Source of the DNA: Hirudinaria manillensis
Lineage: Eukaryota; Annelida; Clitellata; Hirudinida; Hirudinidae
Length of the DNA stretch: 64,000 bases
Assembly: GCA_034509925.1 (NCBI GenBank)
Contig: CM067526.1
Coordinates: 5,909,001 to 5,973,000 of the forward strand
Direction: 5' to 3'
Position numbers and translations under genes: made by a program. Position 1 is the first letter of the stretch; every line of letters starts with the position of its first letter. Below the pieces are notes generated by a model. It made no database searches. It worked only from the letters and a program-made list of their open reading frames with translations, and was not told where the DNA came from. Below, piece by piece: positions 12,077 through 24,764 of this stretch.

Positions 12077-14118
12077 ATGGCGGACGGCGATTATAAAAAC
12101 GACAACAACAACTCACGTTACTACCACTCCGACGAGATTGGCAATGCCAACAAATATTTTGATTTCTCGTTAGGCAGAGGTAAATAATAAATAATAATAG
12201 TTAATAAATAACACGAATGTGAAGGACAGTGATATGGCTGTAATATAATGCATGTGTTGATGAATGATGCGTTCTCCTAATAAACCATAATAATAATTAT
12301 ACTTAAATAACATCGTTGATTGATTGTTCACGTCACGAGGCGCACATCATTTTAGGCTTCCTGGAAAGTTCGTGGGAAAACCCCAACTTTGAAACAGATA
12401 CCGAAAGCGATGCCGAGGAAGACAAAACGCACAGTTCACTGTTCGTGGGGAACGAAATGCAACCTGGAGCAGCGGACGGAAATGGAGAGGTCGACGTGAA
12501 AATGGTCACAAACACTGGAAACAAACTTAGAGAAGAGGAAGAAGAAGAAGACGACGAAGATGACGAAACCCAGGCCGACGTAAAAGAAAACATGCGACGC
12601 TATCAAAGATGGCTGTTTGAGAATCATTACCGGTCCAATTATTTGAGTGAACCTCTCAAGCAAGACTCAGATTCCGACTCGACAGAGGATAAGGGTAAAG
12701 ATTGTCGATCGACGATGACAAACGAGGGACACTTTGAGGAATCAAACGGCGACAAACAAACCTTCAATAAGTTCGAACGTGACGGAGTTGGTGCGTTGAT
12801 AACCAAACAAGAAGCTGAAGTTCACGACGAAGGAATCACCGATCACCAGTCTCCAGCCAATAGCGGCGAAGGAAATCAAATGGATGCCCCGAGTAAGAAG
12901 CAACAGCTGGTGAAACCCCCCTACAGCTACATTGCACTCATCACCATGGCCATTCTACAGGCTCCTGACAAGAAATTGTCTCTGAGCGCCATCTGTGAAT
13001 TCATAATGAACAGGTGAGAAATTAATAAAAGACAAATGAATTGATAATTTTTTTTTAGAATAAAACCCGATTTACAAGTCATATTATCGGATATCAGATT
13101 TCCATACTACCAAGAAAGATTCCCCGCCTGGCAGAACAGCATCCGCCACAACTTGAGTCTGAACGACTGCTTCGTCAAGATCCCCAGAGAACCGGGCAAC
13201 CCAGGCAAGGGAAACTACTGGACCCTCGATCCGGCATCGGAGGACATGTTCGACAACGGCAGCTTTCTCCGGAGGAGGAAAAGATTCAAACGCCAGTTGG
13301 AATTTTCCAGCTCCAAGCACAACTTCAACGCTTTCAACATCGGTCTCGTTCAGAGCGCCGTCGTCGGCGACTTCGAAGACGGCTGTCGCGACATCGGTCG
13401 GCAGTCTCTGCAGCATCCGTACTTCTATTCGCGCGGAGGCAGCGCGAACGGTCGCATGAAGTCGTTCGAGAAGAAGTTCATGATGTTCAAAGAGTTTCGT
13501 TCGCCCAGAGTTTTTCCAGGACTGAAAGGAAAGAACTTCAGAGAGGTGGAATATTTGTCGGAGTGTCGGTCGCCGGAGAATTACGAACAGAGATGCGCCT
13601 CGTTGGCCATGAATGCTTTCGGTCTGTCGTCCAACTATTCAGCAGAACAATCGGTTTTACCCGGATGGTCGTCTTACGATCTCGATAACGTCGGCAACAG
13701 GCAGCTGAACCTTTGCTCCCATCGGAATGTCTTCAACTTCGTGCAGAAATCCATGCTGGGCAGACAGGATCTCTGCTCGGGAGGCAACTTCGCTGCGAAC
13801 GCGCATTTTTCCAGATACGTTCAGTGGTTCAGAAATTATCAGGACAAGCTGAGATGCACGTTGTCAGTCGCTCCGAGGATGAATTGTCAGCGGTTTTATC
13901 CGTCGCTGAACGAGGACGTCGGGGGTGAACCAGCAGCCCGCACCCCACTCAACGAGACCCTCCCCAGGAGTGGAAACCCCATCGTGGAATCTCATCGGGC
14001 CATACCTTTCCAGCCTTCTCCAGCGAGAGATTCCAGGCAGTCAGTTGACGACGACAGGAAGGACGCAGATGCAAGCAAACGATCCAACATATTTTCAATC
14101 GACAACATTCTCAAATAA
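12077..14118 (+). CDS. FOXD: FoxD-class forkhead transcription factor
   Basis: Three exons, 12077-12179, 12356-13013 and 13098-14118 (phases 1 and 2), give 593 residues. Residues 35-190 are strongly acidic and Ser-rich ([11 protein letters not shown]), as in FoxD proteins. The forkhead domain starts at [15 protein letters not shown] (about residue 196), passes through [16 protein letters not shown], with the intron at the bar, and the recognition helix [16 protein letters not shown], and ends with [16 protein letters not shown], a run typical of FoxD. The extreme C-terminus, IFSIDNILK, is an Engrailed-homology-1 motif for Groucho/TLE binding, as in FoxD3, so the protein is probably a nuclear repressor. 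The start was chosen because ATG at 12077 opens exon 1 and phase matches exon 2. Vertebrate FoxD genes are usually intronless; here an intron splits the domain. A competing acceptor at 13058 is described in the findings. Confidence 0.93.
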
Positions 14119-14167
14119 TTACACGATTCACCACTTTTTCCAGCGGAAGTTTTATTTTGTCATTCCA

Positions 14168-14260
14168 TTCGTCGTCGTCGTCGTCGTCGTCGTCATCATC
14201 ATCGTCATTGTCATCGTCTTTGTTATCATCTTCATCTTCATCGTCGTCGTCATCATTTTC
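14168..14260. repeat. GTC/ATC triplet microsatellite
   Basis: Imperfect GTC, ATC and TTC triplets begin about 50 bp after the FoxD stop codon. Confidence 0.85.
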
Positions 14261-14887
14261 AGCAAAAATAATTTTTTGGGTTCATTTGAATATTGGCAAT
14301 ATATGATTTACTCCATTCAAAATATGAACTAATAATTATTACTATTGATAATAATTATAGTGAATGACATTGTTTAATAATAATTATTACTTTTGATAAT
14401 TACCGTGGACACCATTGTTAAATCATCGTTTATGCTTGCACGTATGAAAGCCTTTTTTTTCGTTCAAATGTTTTGCTTTAAAAATTAGTAAATTACGTTC
14501 GAATTTCCATTTTTTTATTATTGTTGTTGATTTCAATTTAAAATTTTATTCATGAAACGAGACAATAATTCCACGTTTATTCTGTAATTAATGAATAATC
14601 GGTTTTTATTAATTTATGATATTAAAAGGCATTTAATTAAATTATGATTGCATTTGGACGTTTATTAAAATTCTAACGACAAAATTAAACAAAATTATTT
14701 TAAGATGCAACAAGTCGAGTAATAGGAACTCATAGAACTGGCAGACTGATTGGATGAGTGGCTGACCTGCCCATAATTGCTACGCAGCACAACCTAACAA
14801 GGAATCCGTCGATGGCTTCTCTTTTTCTTCTTCTTTTGGAAACAAATAATATCGATGTTGAGATGGATGGAGAGTCTAATAAAAGAA

Positions 14888-14922
14888 TGAACGAACGAAC
14901 GAACGAACGAACGAATGAATGA
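14888..14922. repeat. GAAC/GAAT tetranucleotide microsatellite
   Basis: Five or more GAAC units followed by GAAT units; non-coding. Confidence 0.85.
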
Positions 14923-15445
14923 AAGTACACAGCTTGATGAATCAGTTATATTATCTTACGACGAATTCACACCAATTTAGGTGCATTCCTAAGTGGATTC
15001 AATTGTTGTAACAAAACACAATAAAATCGCACCGAGCAGGGTCGATCTGCAAATATGCTTTTGCAATTATAATCTGAGCGTTAAAATTTAAAATAATAAA
15101 ATTGTAATAAGTTATAAGATATAATTACTGACAATCTCTTTCTTTTCCAACAGATGACGTGGAATCTTTGAGGTATCCGTATATTGGAGAAAAATATCAC
15201 GTTATCTTCTGCTATTATTTTTGATAATTAGTTTGGCTTTATTTCTTTAAATTATTCTCTGGTTTTATTAAGAAGAATTTAGCTTTTAAATATTGTTATA
15301 AAAACCACTTAAAAAATGATGAAATCAAAAATTAATGACTTGATGAAACCAGAGCTGAGAACTTGCGCGATTAGAAACTGGGTCAACAACAACGAACTGG
15401 AATTTCTTTAAGAGAGGCTTACGTCAGCAATGTTTGTTTCCTATT

Positions 15446-18400
15446 ATGCTAACCGACTGCATTCAATATTTGACTATTTTCAAGATATTCTTCTTCGTTC
15501 AGGCCTCAGGTTGGTTTCTAATTCGTCTCAATAAATTTCAGCGTTTAAATCTTGAAAAGACGAGTGTAACGGTATCTGGTGCTTCGTGCTGCCAGGAAAT
15601 AAATTTAATAATAAATTTAAAAATAAATTTAATAATAAATTTAAAATAAATTTAATAATAAATTCTCGTTCATCAATAATTAATGGCTGCGATTGTCTTT
15701 CTATTCCGATCGGAAGCCAGTTTGCCAGAAGAAGGTTACATAGTTCTCAATGGTACGGATTTGTATTTTCTCGACGACATCCTTAAAATCAGAGGCAGAA
15801 TGGCTTTGGACATCGCTCTGCCATCGTCTGACTTTGCTTTGACGGCCGTACACAGCGCTGACCTGATTAGCGTTTTTTTTGGACCTCTGATGGATGGGTA
15901 TGTCGAGGAACTAGTTATCTCCAAGATCAATGGCAAGGTCATTATGAAAAAGAAACACAACTCGGGTAATTTATGTACTTGTTTTACATTTTTAATCATG
16001 TTTATGGATGTCCGTGAATCTCTCTGGTTGTCAGCTTAGTGCCACTTTTAGCGCTCGTGGCTCTGCAAGCTGGGTTGTAAACGTGGCGCAAAAATAATAT
16101 TTAAATTGAAATTAAGCCATTTTTATGCAATTTCATTTAACTAATAACAAGCAAAGGATAGAAATGAAACTTTTTCATTATATTGAAGAAAAAAACGTGA
16201 AAGAACTCCAGGTGACACCAGATAAAGCGTTTTTGTTCCAATCCGATGGATCTCGTTTGACCAGTACTAACTTGGTTAACAAACGCAGAAGCGTTGTTTA
16301 CGATCGTGGAGAGTACACGGAGATATGGGGTCTTCAGTTCTTGAACCATGAAAAGTTACTTTTCTTTTCCATTTTTCCATTAAACTAAAGGTTTTAATTC
16401 AGGTCAATGTTGACAGGGAAGAATGTTGAACAGAATTTGTAAAAATAGAGCTTTTAGTTATTCATTAGATTGAGACAGGTTCAAAATATATTTGCGTATC
16501 TGCTTTCTGTAACTTCTTTCATACCTTCAGTAATCTAATTCCTTTTTCTTTAATTATGTTAATGCAAATGGTTAATGAAATGAAAATCTCGTAAGGATTG
16601 GTCAAATTTGTTATTTGCAGATCCCTGATGTTTATTTCTTATGATAAAGGATTGAAAAGGAGTAACGCCATGGTGTACTTTCATCAGAATTCATCAGTTG
16701 CTCTGGTCGCATCGTTGACAAATCGACCATTAAAGTACATTTACGATTCGTTCAGTAAGTAATTTTTGTCCTGTTATTAATAATTACGTAATAAGTTGTT
16801 GTTTGTATTAAGATTGGCTTGTCTATCGCCGATATTGGAAATATCGTTTTGCATATTTTTTGCACAAACATCTTTATGGATTAAACTTTCACTTTATAAC
16901 AATAATAATAAATTCAAATTAAGAACTGTTTGGGGCCTTTATAGCAGCTACCTTGAGACTTCAAGTATTACCATGAATGAATGTTTAGAAACTTTTTGTA
17001 CTTTAGATTTGTAATATATTAATAATAAAATATAAATTCGTGAATATTCGAAATATTGACTCATTTACAAAAGCCTTAATTATCCTTTTCATGTTATCAA
17101 TTTCAATAATTTTTATCAATCTTTCCAATGGCCGATGACCAAATGTTCCTATTTGTAGCTGCATATGTAGTTGTACCTGTAGTTGTACTTGTGGTTGTCC
17201 ATGTGGTTGTTCTTGTGGCTGTACATGTGGTCATACATAGTTGTTACATGCTACATTAGTAAGCGATCCATCTTCCGTCTTAAGATCACCCGAAAAGGAT
17301 TTATTTAATAAGGATATTGTGCTTATAGAGTGAAAGACTATGACTTTTCGATTTTTTAGTGCTTTTTAGAACCTTCAGGGATTAAAATTCAATACTTCAG
17401 AAATTTGTGATATATGAATTTGTGAACTATATATTTAGAATAAATTCTTCGGAAAACTTTATTCGCGTTTAAAGAAAAGAATTTATTGTATTTTGTGAAA
17501 AATGTATTTACAACTTTTCTCTTGAACAAAAGCAATAAAAGATTGTTAGAGATTATGGCCATTGCTCCAGATAGGTCATTGTACATATTCTTGATAACAA
17601 AAAGCTCACAAACATACCGCCGACTACAATTATAGTATATATATAATTATAATTATGCCTAAGCATCCTTCAATTTATAAGTTAGTTACAAATTATAAGA
17701 AGCCTTCATCTACGCTATCGCTCTTACCAATTTGTTCTTAGCGTTAATTAAAATGTTTCTCCAGCTAAATCTTACGTTGACATAAGCAAAAAATGGCACT
17801 GGGACGAAATCAACTCCAACGATATTTATTTATTCAACAATCGATTCGTGAGAATCTACAACAGGTAAGTATAAAATGTAGGCATCTTTTTTATGTACAT
17901 TTGGCCCAAAATAGATGGTAGGTATCCATTATCAATGATATCTCATCTAATATGTCGTGGAGTTTAGTTAATTATAGGGTTAACGTGAACAGTTTATGTA
18001 CACAGTGCTCCAAAAGATTTGTTTATTAAATTCTCTAAGAATGTTTTCATATTGGATAATATAAATAATTTAGTTTGTTTGAGCAAAGCGTTATTCGATG
18101 TGAAATTATATTTACCTATTTTTCTCTATTATTTGGAAAAGTCTGTTGAAAACTTTTGTGGGTGAAAGTAATAATATTTATTATTTATTAAGTTAATATT
18201 CAGAATCTTTTTGAGGCTAGTGCAATGTCTCATTCTTGGTAATAAAACGGCTTAATATCTCAGATTCCCAAAGTAGTCCTTAATTATGTAACAAGTAATT
18301 TAAGATACAACATTTAATTAGTTAATGCTCTACCGGCATGAGCAATTGCTTTTTCCTTCCCATCAGCAAATCTATGTGAGATTACAACACCAATTCCATA

Positions 18401-21400
18401 GTCGCATGTATCTGCGGTGATTACTATATCTTTGTCTGGGTCGAAGTGTGTAAGGAGTAGGTCGGACTGAAGTACTTCCTTAAGTTCATCGAATGACTTT
18501 TGATGAATTTCCAACCATTTAAATGTTTCTTATTTCTCCAAATTGTCCAATGGCCCTCTCATTCGTCTCATTTTTGGTACAAATGACGAATAATAACTTA
18601 TCATTCCCAAGGATGATTTTGTTGACCTGTTCCAGGTCTCCCGGAGTTAGCATTCCTGCAAAAGCCTCAATTTTTGACAGGTCTGGTCTCCGACCATTTT
18701 TATTTATGACATGCCCCAGGAATGTAATTTCTTTTCTGGCAAAGGAACATTTTTCGAGTCTAATCCTGAACCCGAAATCTGCTATTCGCTTGAAAAGCTC
18801 TCGAATGTTATGATTATGTTCTTGTAGCGTTGAGCCAGTCACTATCAAATCGTCTAGATAAGCTGCGTATCCATCAATATCTGCCGCCAACTTATCCATT
18901 GTTTCTTGGAAAATACCAGGCGCACTTTTGACTCCAAAGAGAAGTCTCTGGTATTGGTAGAGTCCTTTATGATGGTTACTAGTTTTTTTTACTCTTCCAT
19001 ATCTATTTGTAGATATGCGTCTGCGAAGTCGATTTGGGTGAACCATGCTCCTTGGTTCAGTTTGGAGAATATCTCTTTTGGTGTCGGAAATGGGTGTCGA
19101 GGCATTTCAAGAGCTTCGTTTAGTCAAGTTTTGAAGCCAGCACATATCCTGACAGATTCGTTCTTTTTCGGAACAATTACTATTGGTGCCGCCCAATGAC
19201 TGTATTCCACTTTCTTCAGGACACCCTCTTTTACAAGTCTATCAAGTTCTTTGTTCACTGCTGCCTCCCAAGCATACGGTATCTTTCGTTGTCTGCAAAA
19301 TGTTGGCTGAGCTCCCGGTTTAATTACTAGTGCTGCTTTCTTTTTTTTTGGAGTGTCCTATTCTTCCTTAAAGACTATTGCAAACTGTTCATGTAACATT
19401 TCAAGCTTGTTTCTATCTCTGTAGGTTGTTCTTGAACTTTGCAGCAAATCGCCTCAAATGCTTTGGTCATTGGGGGAAGCTGCTCCATCCACTCTATGCC
19501 TAGGAGTTGACTTGTACCTTTGGCTACAAAGCAACGTCCTTGTCCCTGGTACCCTGCGCATGAAAAATTAACCTCGAACTCTCCAACGACTTCAATTTTG
19601 GTTCCATTGGCAGCCCCGATTACTGTAATTGGCTTGGTAAACTCTGGTGACCCAATTTTCTCCCAGGTTTTGGTGTCAATAAGTATGACGTCTGCCCCTG
19701 AATCCAGTTGCATTCGCACTGCTATTTTTCCAAACTTGACTATAGTATACTTTCGGTTGACAGCTGCAATTGTGTTTCCCTTCAATTGCTCAATCACCCG
19801 GCTATTGCCTTAAGCTGGGCTTTGATTTCTTTTAAATCTCTGACTCTCATTTCTTTTGGAGTTCCGACTCGGTGTTGGGCTTCTATTTCTTGATCTGCAG
19901 GTTGCGGCGTGATGTCCCATCTTTCCGCAGTTGAAACAAAGTTCCTTCCTTTTTGGAGTTTCTCGGTCTCCCTTGCTAGGGAAGTCCCGAGGTTTTTAGG
20001 ATGTTTTAACTTCAGCCACACTTTCCTCCTTTTTGTATATCTTTTGGGAGAGTCTCATCCTTTCTGTTTCATCTATTAATTCGTCCAGGGTGCATTCCTG
20101 TTCTGCCTTCTGTAGTAATTTATGCGTATTGATGGTCTACTATCTACAGCCTATCTCAAGGAAGTCCTGAAAGCGCCTTTCAGTCCTTATTTGGACGTAA
20201 ATTGTCTCTCGTATCTGAAGATACGGTATTGATACTTGGTATCAGATAAGTGACAGGCAACACAGTCAAATGTTTTACCGTGGATTTTCAGACTCGTGAG
20301 GTAGGGTTAGGCTAGGGTCTGGATGGGATTAGGTACTAAAGGTTTCCATTTCTGAATTGTCTTTATATCTTGTCCCAATCACTTTCAACTAAGATGAGAT
20401 TAGGAATTCCTGTGCAGCAATCTTCTTTCCCTGGACAGCAGAGGACTTGTCCGTCGGCAATCCAGGAGTTTTCCCGCTGCGCACCTTTCTTACAGAACAA
20501 CATATAAATAATTTAATATAATGTAGTATAATATAATGTAATATATAAATATAAATAGTATAATATAATATAAATAACCCAATTAGGGAGCTTCTGTCTT
20601 CATCACAGATCACTTCAATACCCATTGAACTGTGTTATGCACAGAAATCATTGACTTCAGAGTTTTAACTTTTTTTTTACTTTTTAATGTTTTATCAAAG
20701 CAAATTAATTCTAGCAATGGGAATCAAGCGCTCGTTTGCCATAGAATTGCAACTCTTTAAATACTTTGAATGGATTGCAAATGGCAGATCGATTAACACC
20801 AAACACATCTTGTTATGATACAAATAAAGACGTGATAAATACAAAAACATTTAATCAAACATTATTCGATGTCCTCTGCATGAATAAAGTATTCTAAATT
20901 TTACATTTATGTTAATTAAAGTTTTAAGTTTTAAAGGATGTTTTATCTGCGGTAACGTAATGTTAAAATGTTTAGGAATTCCATTGATGTCCTAGAGTTT
21001 TACATAAAATTTCCCATTTATTTTGGGCGGAATATATATTTTTTGACTTGTTAGAGCAATCAGTTATTTACGATGGCACTTGAATACTTTGTATTTTGTT
21101 ACTTCGGTAACTCTGGTCTCATCTTATATAACTCTAAATTTCCCTACAGAAGGATTTGTTTGATGAACAGAAATGACCTCATGGAAATTGTAAACATCTC
21201 TCCAGAAATACAAGGAAAGAGACTGTCCTTTAGTTTTTATGGAATCGAAAATTACTCTGCAATAAAAAATAACGGTTAATATACAGACGTGAAGCTACGG
21301 TTGAGTGAATCAAATTTACATGGAGAAAATTATTTTTTCCAAATTTCAGATAAAATGTTGATATTCATTAATTCTTTTTCTATTTGAGCCTCAGATTTCT

Positions 21401-23027
21401 GACCAACAGAAACATCATTAATTAATCAACCCAATCAATTTCCCCTTTTAGCCGATTCTCACATAGTCGAGTGACCACTTCAAAAACTGACATTCATTAT
21501 TGTATTGTATCCTTTCTTCAATCTTTCTTGTACTAAAAAAGTTGACCTTCGTCTTGAATGCTGCTTTCCACAAAAGGAATAAAATTAAAATCTGTGCGAC
21601 ATTATAAAAAAAACTTACCACTTTAATGTATACATATGAATGTAATGGTCTTGTGATGTAATGTTCAAATTGAAGTGTAATTTGCAAAGACATCATTTAA
21701 CCATTTCAGCTAGTCTGAGAAAAGGATTTGTATTTTACAACACATCTCATATTTATTTCCTCGATGTCGGGCTTGAATATTGGTTCAGTGTAAAATTACA
21801 AGAAAAGGATTTAAATTATGCGGTGAACATGGCGCATAACTCGAGTCACTGGATCGTGTATTGGCTAAAAAGGACTTCCAAAACGTTCACCAGAGCGGTG
21901 ATCTCGAAATTCGACCATTCCGTAATTTTTGAAACCGCTACTATGGCCGGTAATTTATTAACTGATTACTCAATTATTCCAGTAATAACGATTGATTGTA
22001 ATAAGTGAGCAACTACATTGCAGCCGTTCAGCTCGCCTCTGATTACAAAACCATTTTATCACTTTCCAGGAGCAAGCTCTGGAAAAGCATGCTTCGATTT
22101 CAATTCCAAGCTGTTAATATTTGTCGGAGAGACAAAAATCAGAAAGTTTGATATAGAAACATTCAAGGGGGAAATGATTGACTTTGAACTCGATACAGGG
22201 CCGCTTTGTACCGTTTCACACGTGATAACGGACAGGTATCGAAATTATGTTCGACAGTGAATCAATGCGAACTGATCAGTGCGAGATTGTTTAATGATTC
22301 GTTTTGTGAATTAATTGATCATTAATCAGTTTTAAACTTGAAGAGCTTTCTACTATACGCTGTGCCATGAACTAAAAAAGACGGTGCTTTTAAAAAAATA
22401 CGACATCGAATCTGACAGAGTGAGCCTAGCATGGGAATCTAACTCAATTTATTGTCCGCACGCAATCTACATCGACCCTTTAAGTAATTTATTTCTCATT
22501 TATTCATCATCATTTGATACACGATCGCAAGAATCCCTTCGTACTAAAAATAATTTCTTGTTTTAGCAAAAGAGATGTTCGCTGAAGTTTACCAAGAGGG
22601 AATCTTCAAAGGACACCTTAGCGGGACTAGGTTTAAAAAGTTGATTGGCGATCAGGAATTCCAGGGCCTCGCAGCGGGTCCCTTCTTCCTATATACCATC
22701 AGGAAAGGGTGAGGCTGGATAGTTAATGTTTCTCTTTTAAACATCTTACAAAATGCGCCTAGATGTCGCAGAGATTAAAAAGTCGAAATAAATTGAAGTG
22801 ATTGTATTTTCCTCAGAAGCATCCTGAAAATTGACCGAAACAGAGGAGACATTACTTATCGCACAGAACCAATACATGGTGGAGAGACCAAAATAATGGC
22901 TTTTGACACGAGAAATAATTACTTGGGTATCGGCCCAGGCCTGCGATTCTGGCCTGGCACGACTGTTATATCTGTTTGTATTGTTGTAATAATAAATTAT
23001 GATAGCAAATGTGATAAATTTGGCTAA
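15446..23027 (+). CDS. Unrecognised secreted-type protein made of two copies of a five-exon module
   Basis: Eleven exons: 15446-15509, 15717-15965, 16162-16354, 16621-16754, 17765-17864, 21150-21274, 21710-21949, 22070-22235, 22344-22483, 22567-22708, 22817-23027. Every phase agrees; total 587 residues. Exon 1 encodes a hydrophobic leader (LTIFKIFFFVQAS), probably a signal peptide. Exons 2-6 and 7-11 are two copies of one module. They start with ASLPEEGYIVLNGTDLYFLD and ASLRKGFVFYNTSHIYFLD, meet TK after the third exon in both copies, and have the same intron phases (1, 2, 1, 2). Beta-strand-like segments with I/LYFLD and IYLF patterns and N-x-S/T sites fit an extracellular beta-propeller-like fold, but no known family was recognised. 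A Gypsy relic lies antisense in intron 5. Exon 1 is the least certain exon. Confidence 0.7.
15597..15665. repeat. AT-rich tandem repeat (AATAAATTTA-like)
   Basis: Units of about 10-15 bp made of AATAAATTTA repeat five to six times in the first intron of the orphan gene. Confidence 0.8.
17153..17240. repeat. Minisatellite of about 12-bp units (GTAGTTGTACCT-like)
   Basis: Seven or so degenerate copies of a GTNGTTGTACNT-type unit in the intron between exons 4 and 5 of the orphan gene. Non-coding. Confidence 0.7.
18310..20140 (-). mobile_element. Decayed, truncated Ty3/Gypsy retrotransposon (gag-pol relic)
   Basis: Reading on the minus strand from about 20110 there is gag-like sequence, then a CCHC zinc knuckle (CFNCGKMGHHAATC, about 19889-19943). 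A retropepsin-like aspartic protease follows with LDSGADVILIDT (about 19675-19715). Next comes reverse transcriptase, with the catalytic YLDD box (YAAYLDDLIVTG, about 18830-18865) and the LFGVKSAPGIFQ motif. The start of RNase H (ITADTCDYGIGVVIS, about 18375-18420) ends the recognisable part. Frame changes and at least one in-frame stop (about 19124) break pol; the rest of RNase H, integrase and recognisable LTRs are missing. The order gag-PR-RT-RH and the motifs fit Metaviridae (Ty3/Gypsy). It lies antisense in intron 5 of the orphan gene and is surely inactive. Confidence 0.88.
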
Positions 23028-23851
23028 AAAAATTTCCAGTTGTATTACAGATTATTTTTAAATGGAAATGGCAGACAAAGGAAAAGTCTCAACACTGACT
23101 TTTTCTGTAAATCTCATTCCTTTCACTGCCTGATCATCTCAGCAATTTCCAGGGAGACGAAAAGTCTAAGTCGGTGATATTTCTCAATGACCATTTTGTA
23201 CACCATCCTATCATTTTGTTCACAACTACCAAAGAGAGTTAAAATGGCTACATAGGTCTAATTGTTTGACACATAGATTAAATTTGCTTCATATCCACAA
23301 TGACCAACTTTGCCTTGGGTCTAACTGCCAAAATTAGGACACATCTAGTTTTTCTTACATCAAAAGTGTGAATAAATGCACAAAATCTAATTATTGAAAG
23401 GTAACGAAATTTATGTCTGTATAACAAGGCTGGCCTACATATGTAAAGAACACACTTTGAAAGGCTAAATGAAAAAGCAATTCATTAATAGGCAGGTCAA
23501 TAAAGTTTCCTATATTTCCTCCTAGCTTTTAAATAAAATAAATGTTTATGGGAATAGTTAACCTGCAAAGAGCAAACCTACATGAAAAATCAAGGCTACT
23601 TGAAACCATGGTTCCACTTAGCAGAGGGCATATCTGACCATATAGAAGGCAAATAACATGCAAACTATATTTGTGACTCATTACCAAAGAACTTGAAATA
23701 AGGAGTGAATCAACCAAATTGTATAATGAAGGCACTTTGCTTCCAAAAAAGCCTTAAAATTTTGTCATAACATCTGATTAATTCTAAAAGTGGGAAAATA
23801 CTAATTGACTAATTTATTTTATCAAACATGTGGAAATTTCCATAATCTTTG
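23028..23851. other. Spacer between convergent genes
   Basis: AT-rich DNA holding the 3' ends of the orphan gene (+) and SMIM12 (-). A minus-strand open frame at 23529-23735 shows no family resemblance. Nothing else was seen. Confidence 0.45.
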
Positions 23852-24367
23852 CTACTGGTTACGGTCAAATATAGTCTTAGGAATGAACTTTTTGTCTTTG
23901 AGTTTGTCAACCTGTGTAAGATCTTTATTTTTGTCTTCTTCGAGGCATCTCTCCAGACGTTCATCACTGATACTCTTGGGTTTCCATGTTGCAGAATCCT
24001 TTCCTCGGATCCATGATTCCAAAGTGTAACCAGCCACCCCAAGAACGAATGCACATGGAAATGTTAGGTATGTGCCGTACGTCCTCAATAAATGCCAGGC
24101 AATCTGAACAATTTAAACGAATATAATTTTAAAACCGTGGAAATATATATTTATGTGGAAGTACTCTGAGCTAGGGCTAAAATTAAATTACACCAGAAGT
24201 ATGGTTAATTAATCTTATGAAGCTCAATTTGTGGTCAGTCAAGCAACTAATGTCATGTTGACAAGTTGTTTGTCAGCCTGGCTTAGATATTCGTTAAGAG
24301 CGAGAACAGCTCATAAATTTATAATTATTTAATCAAACATAATTATTTCATAACTCACCGGTATCAT
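23852..24367 (-). CDS. SMIM12: Small integral membrane protein 12
   Basis: Two exons on the minus strand, 24359-24367 (only three codons, Met-Ile-Pro) and 23852-24103, joined in phase 0, encode 86 residues. The N-terminus reads MIPIAWHLLRTYGTYLTFP and aligns without gaps to the vertebrate SMIM12 start (M-x-P-...-RTYxxYxTFP). It is followed by one membrane helix (CAFVLGVAGYTLE), WIRGKD, KSISDER and the C-terminal pattern DLTQVDKLKDKKFIPK...RNQ. The 86-residue length is close to the roughly 92 of vertebrate SMIM12. The molecular role of this conserved single-pass protein is not well established. The tiny first coding exon is supported by a perfect GTGAGT donor and by the length match. Confidence 0.9.
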
Positions 24368-24764
24368 TGCAAATTAAAAAAAAAAGAAATTCGAAAGCCC
24401 ACTCAATAATTTGAAACACTTTGAAACAATGTGAAATCCTAGCTAGAAGTCAGATGTAAGAGCATGATGGCTAAAGTGAAAATTACATACAGAATTTATT
24501 AATTTAGGTGTCTTCTAAAATTTTTGTGCTATAAAACCTATTTTTAAATATTATTTAAAAAAAATTTTTAAATCTTTAGTTACAAAATTACATTTTGAGC
24601 AAAATTGTAAGGTATTAAAGTTCCGATACAGTTTGAAAGATTCTACATATTCATGAGAGATGGAACTGTGTATTGAAAATGTGGTGCTACATTGGCCTCT
24701 ATTATAATTGTTAATAATTTTTAATTATCGCTCCATCATTTTTGCAACAAGGATTTATTTGTGT

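Larger units (their letters stand above)
14119..15445. other. FoxD 3' region and spacer with GTC and GAAC repeats
   Basis: Directly after the FoxD stop there is a GTC/ATC triplet run (about 14168-14260), presumably in the 3' UTR. A GAAC/GAAT tetranucleotide run lies at about 14888-14922. The rest is AT-rich with no supportable exon. Confidence 0.5.
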
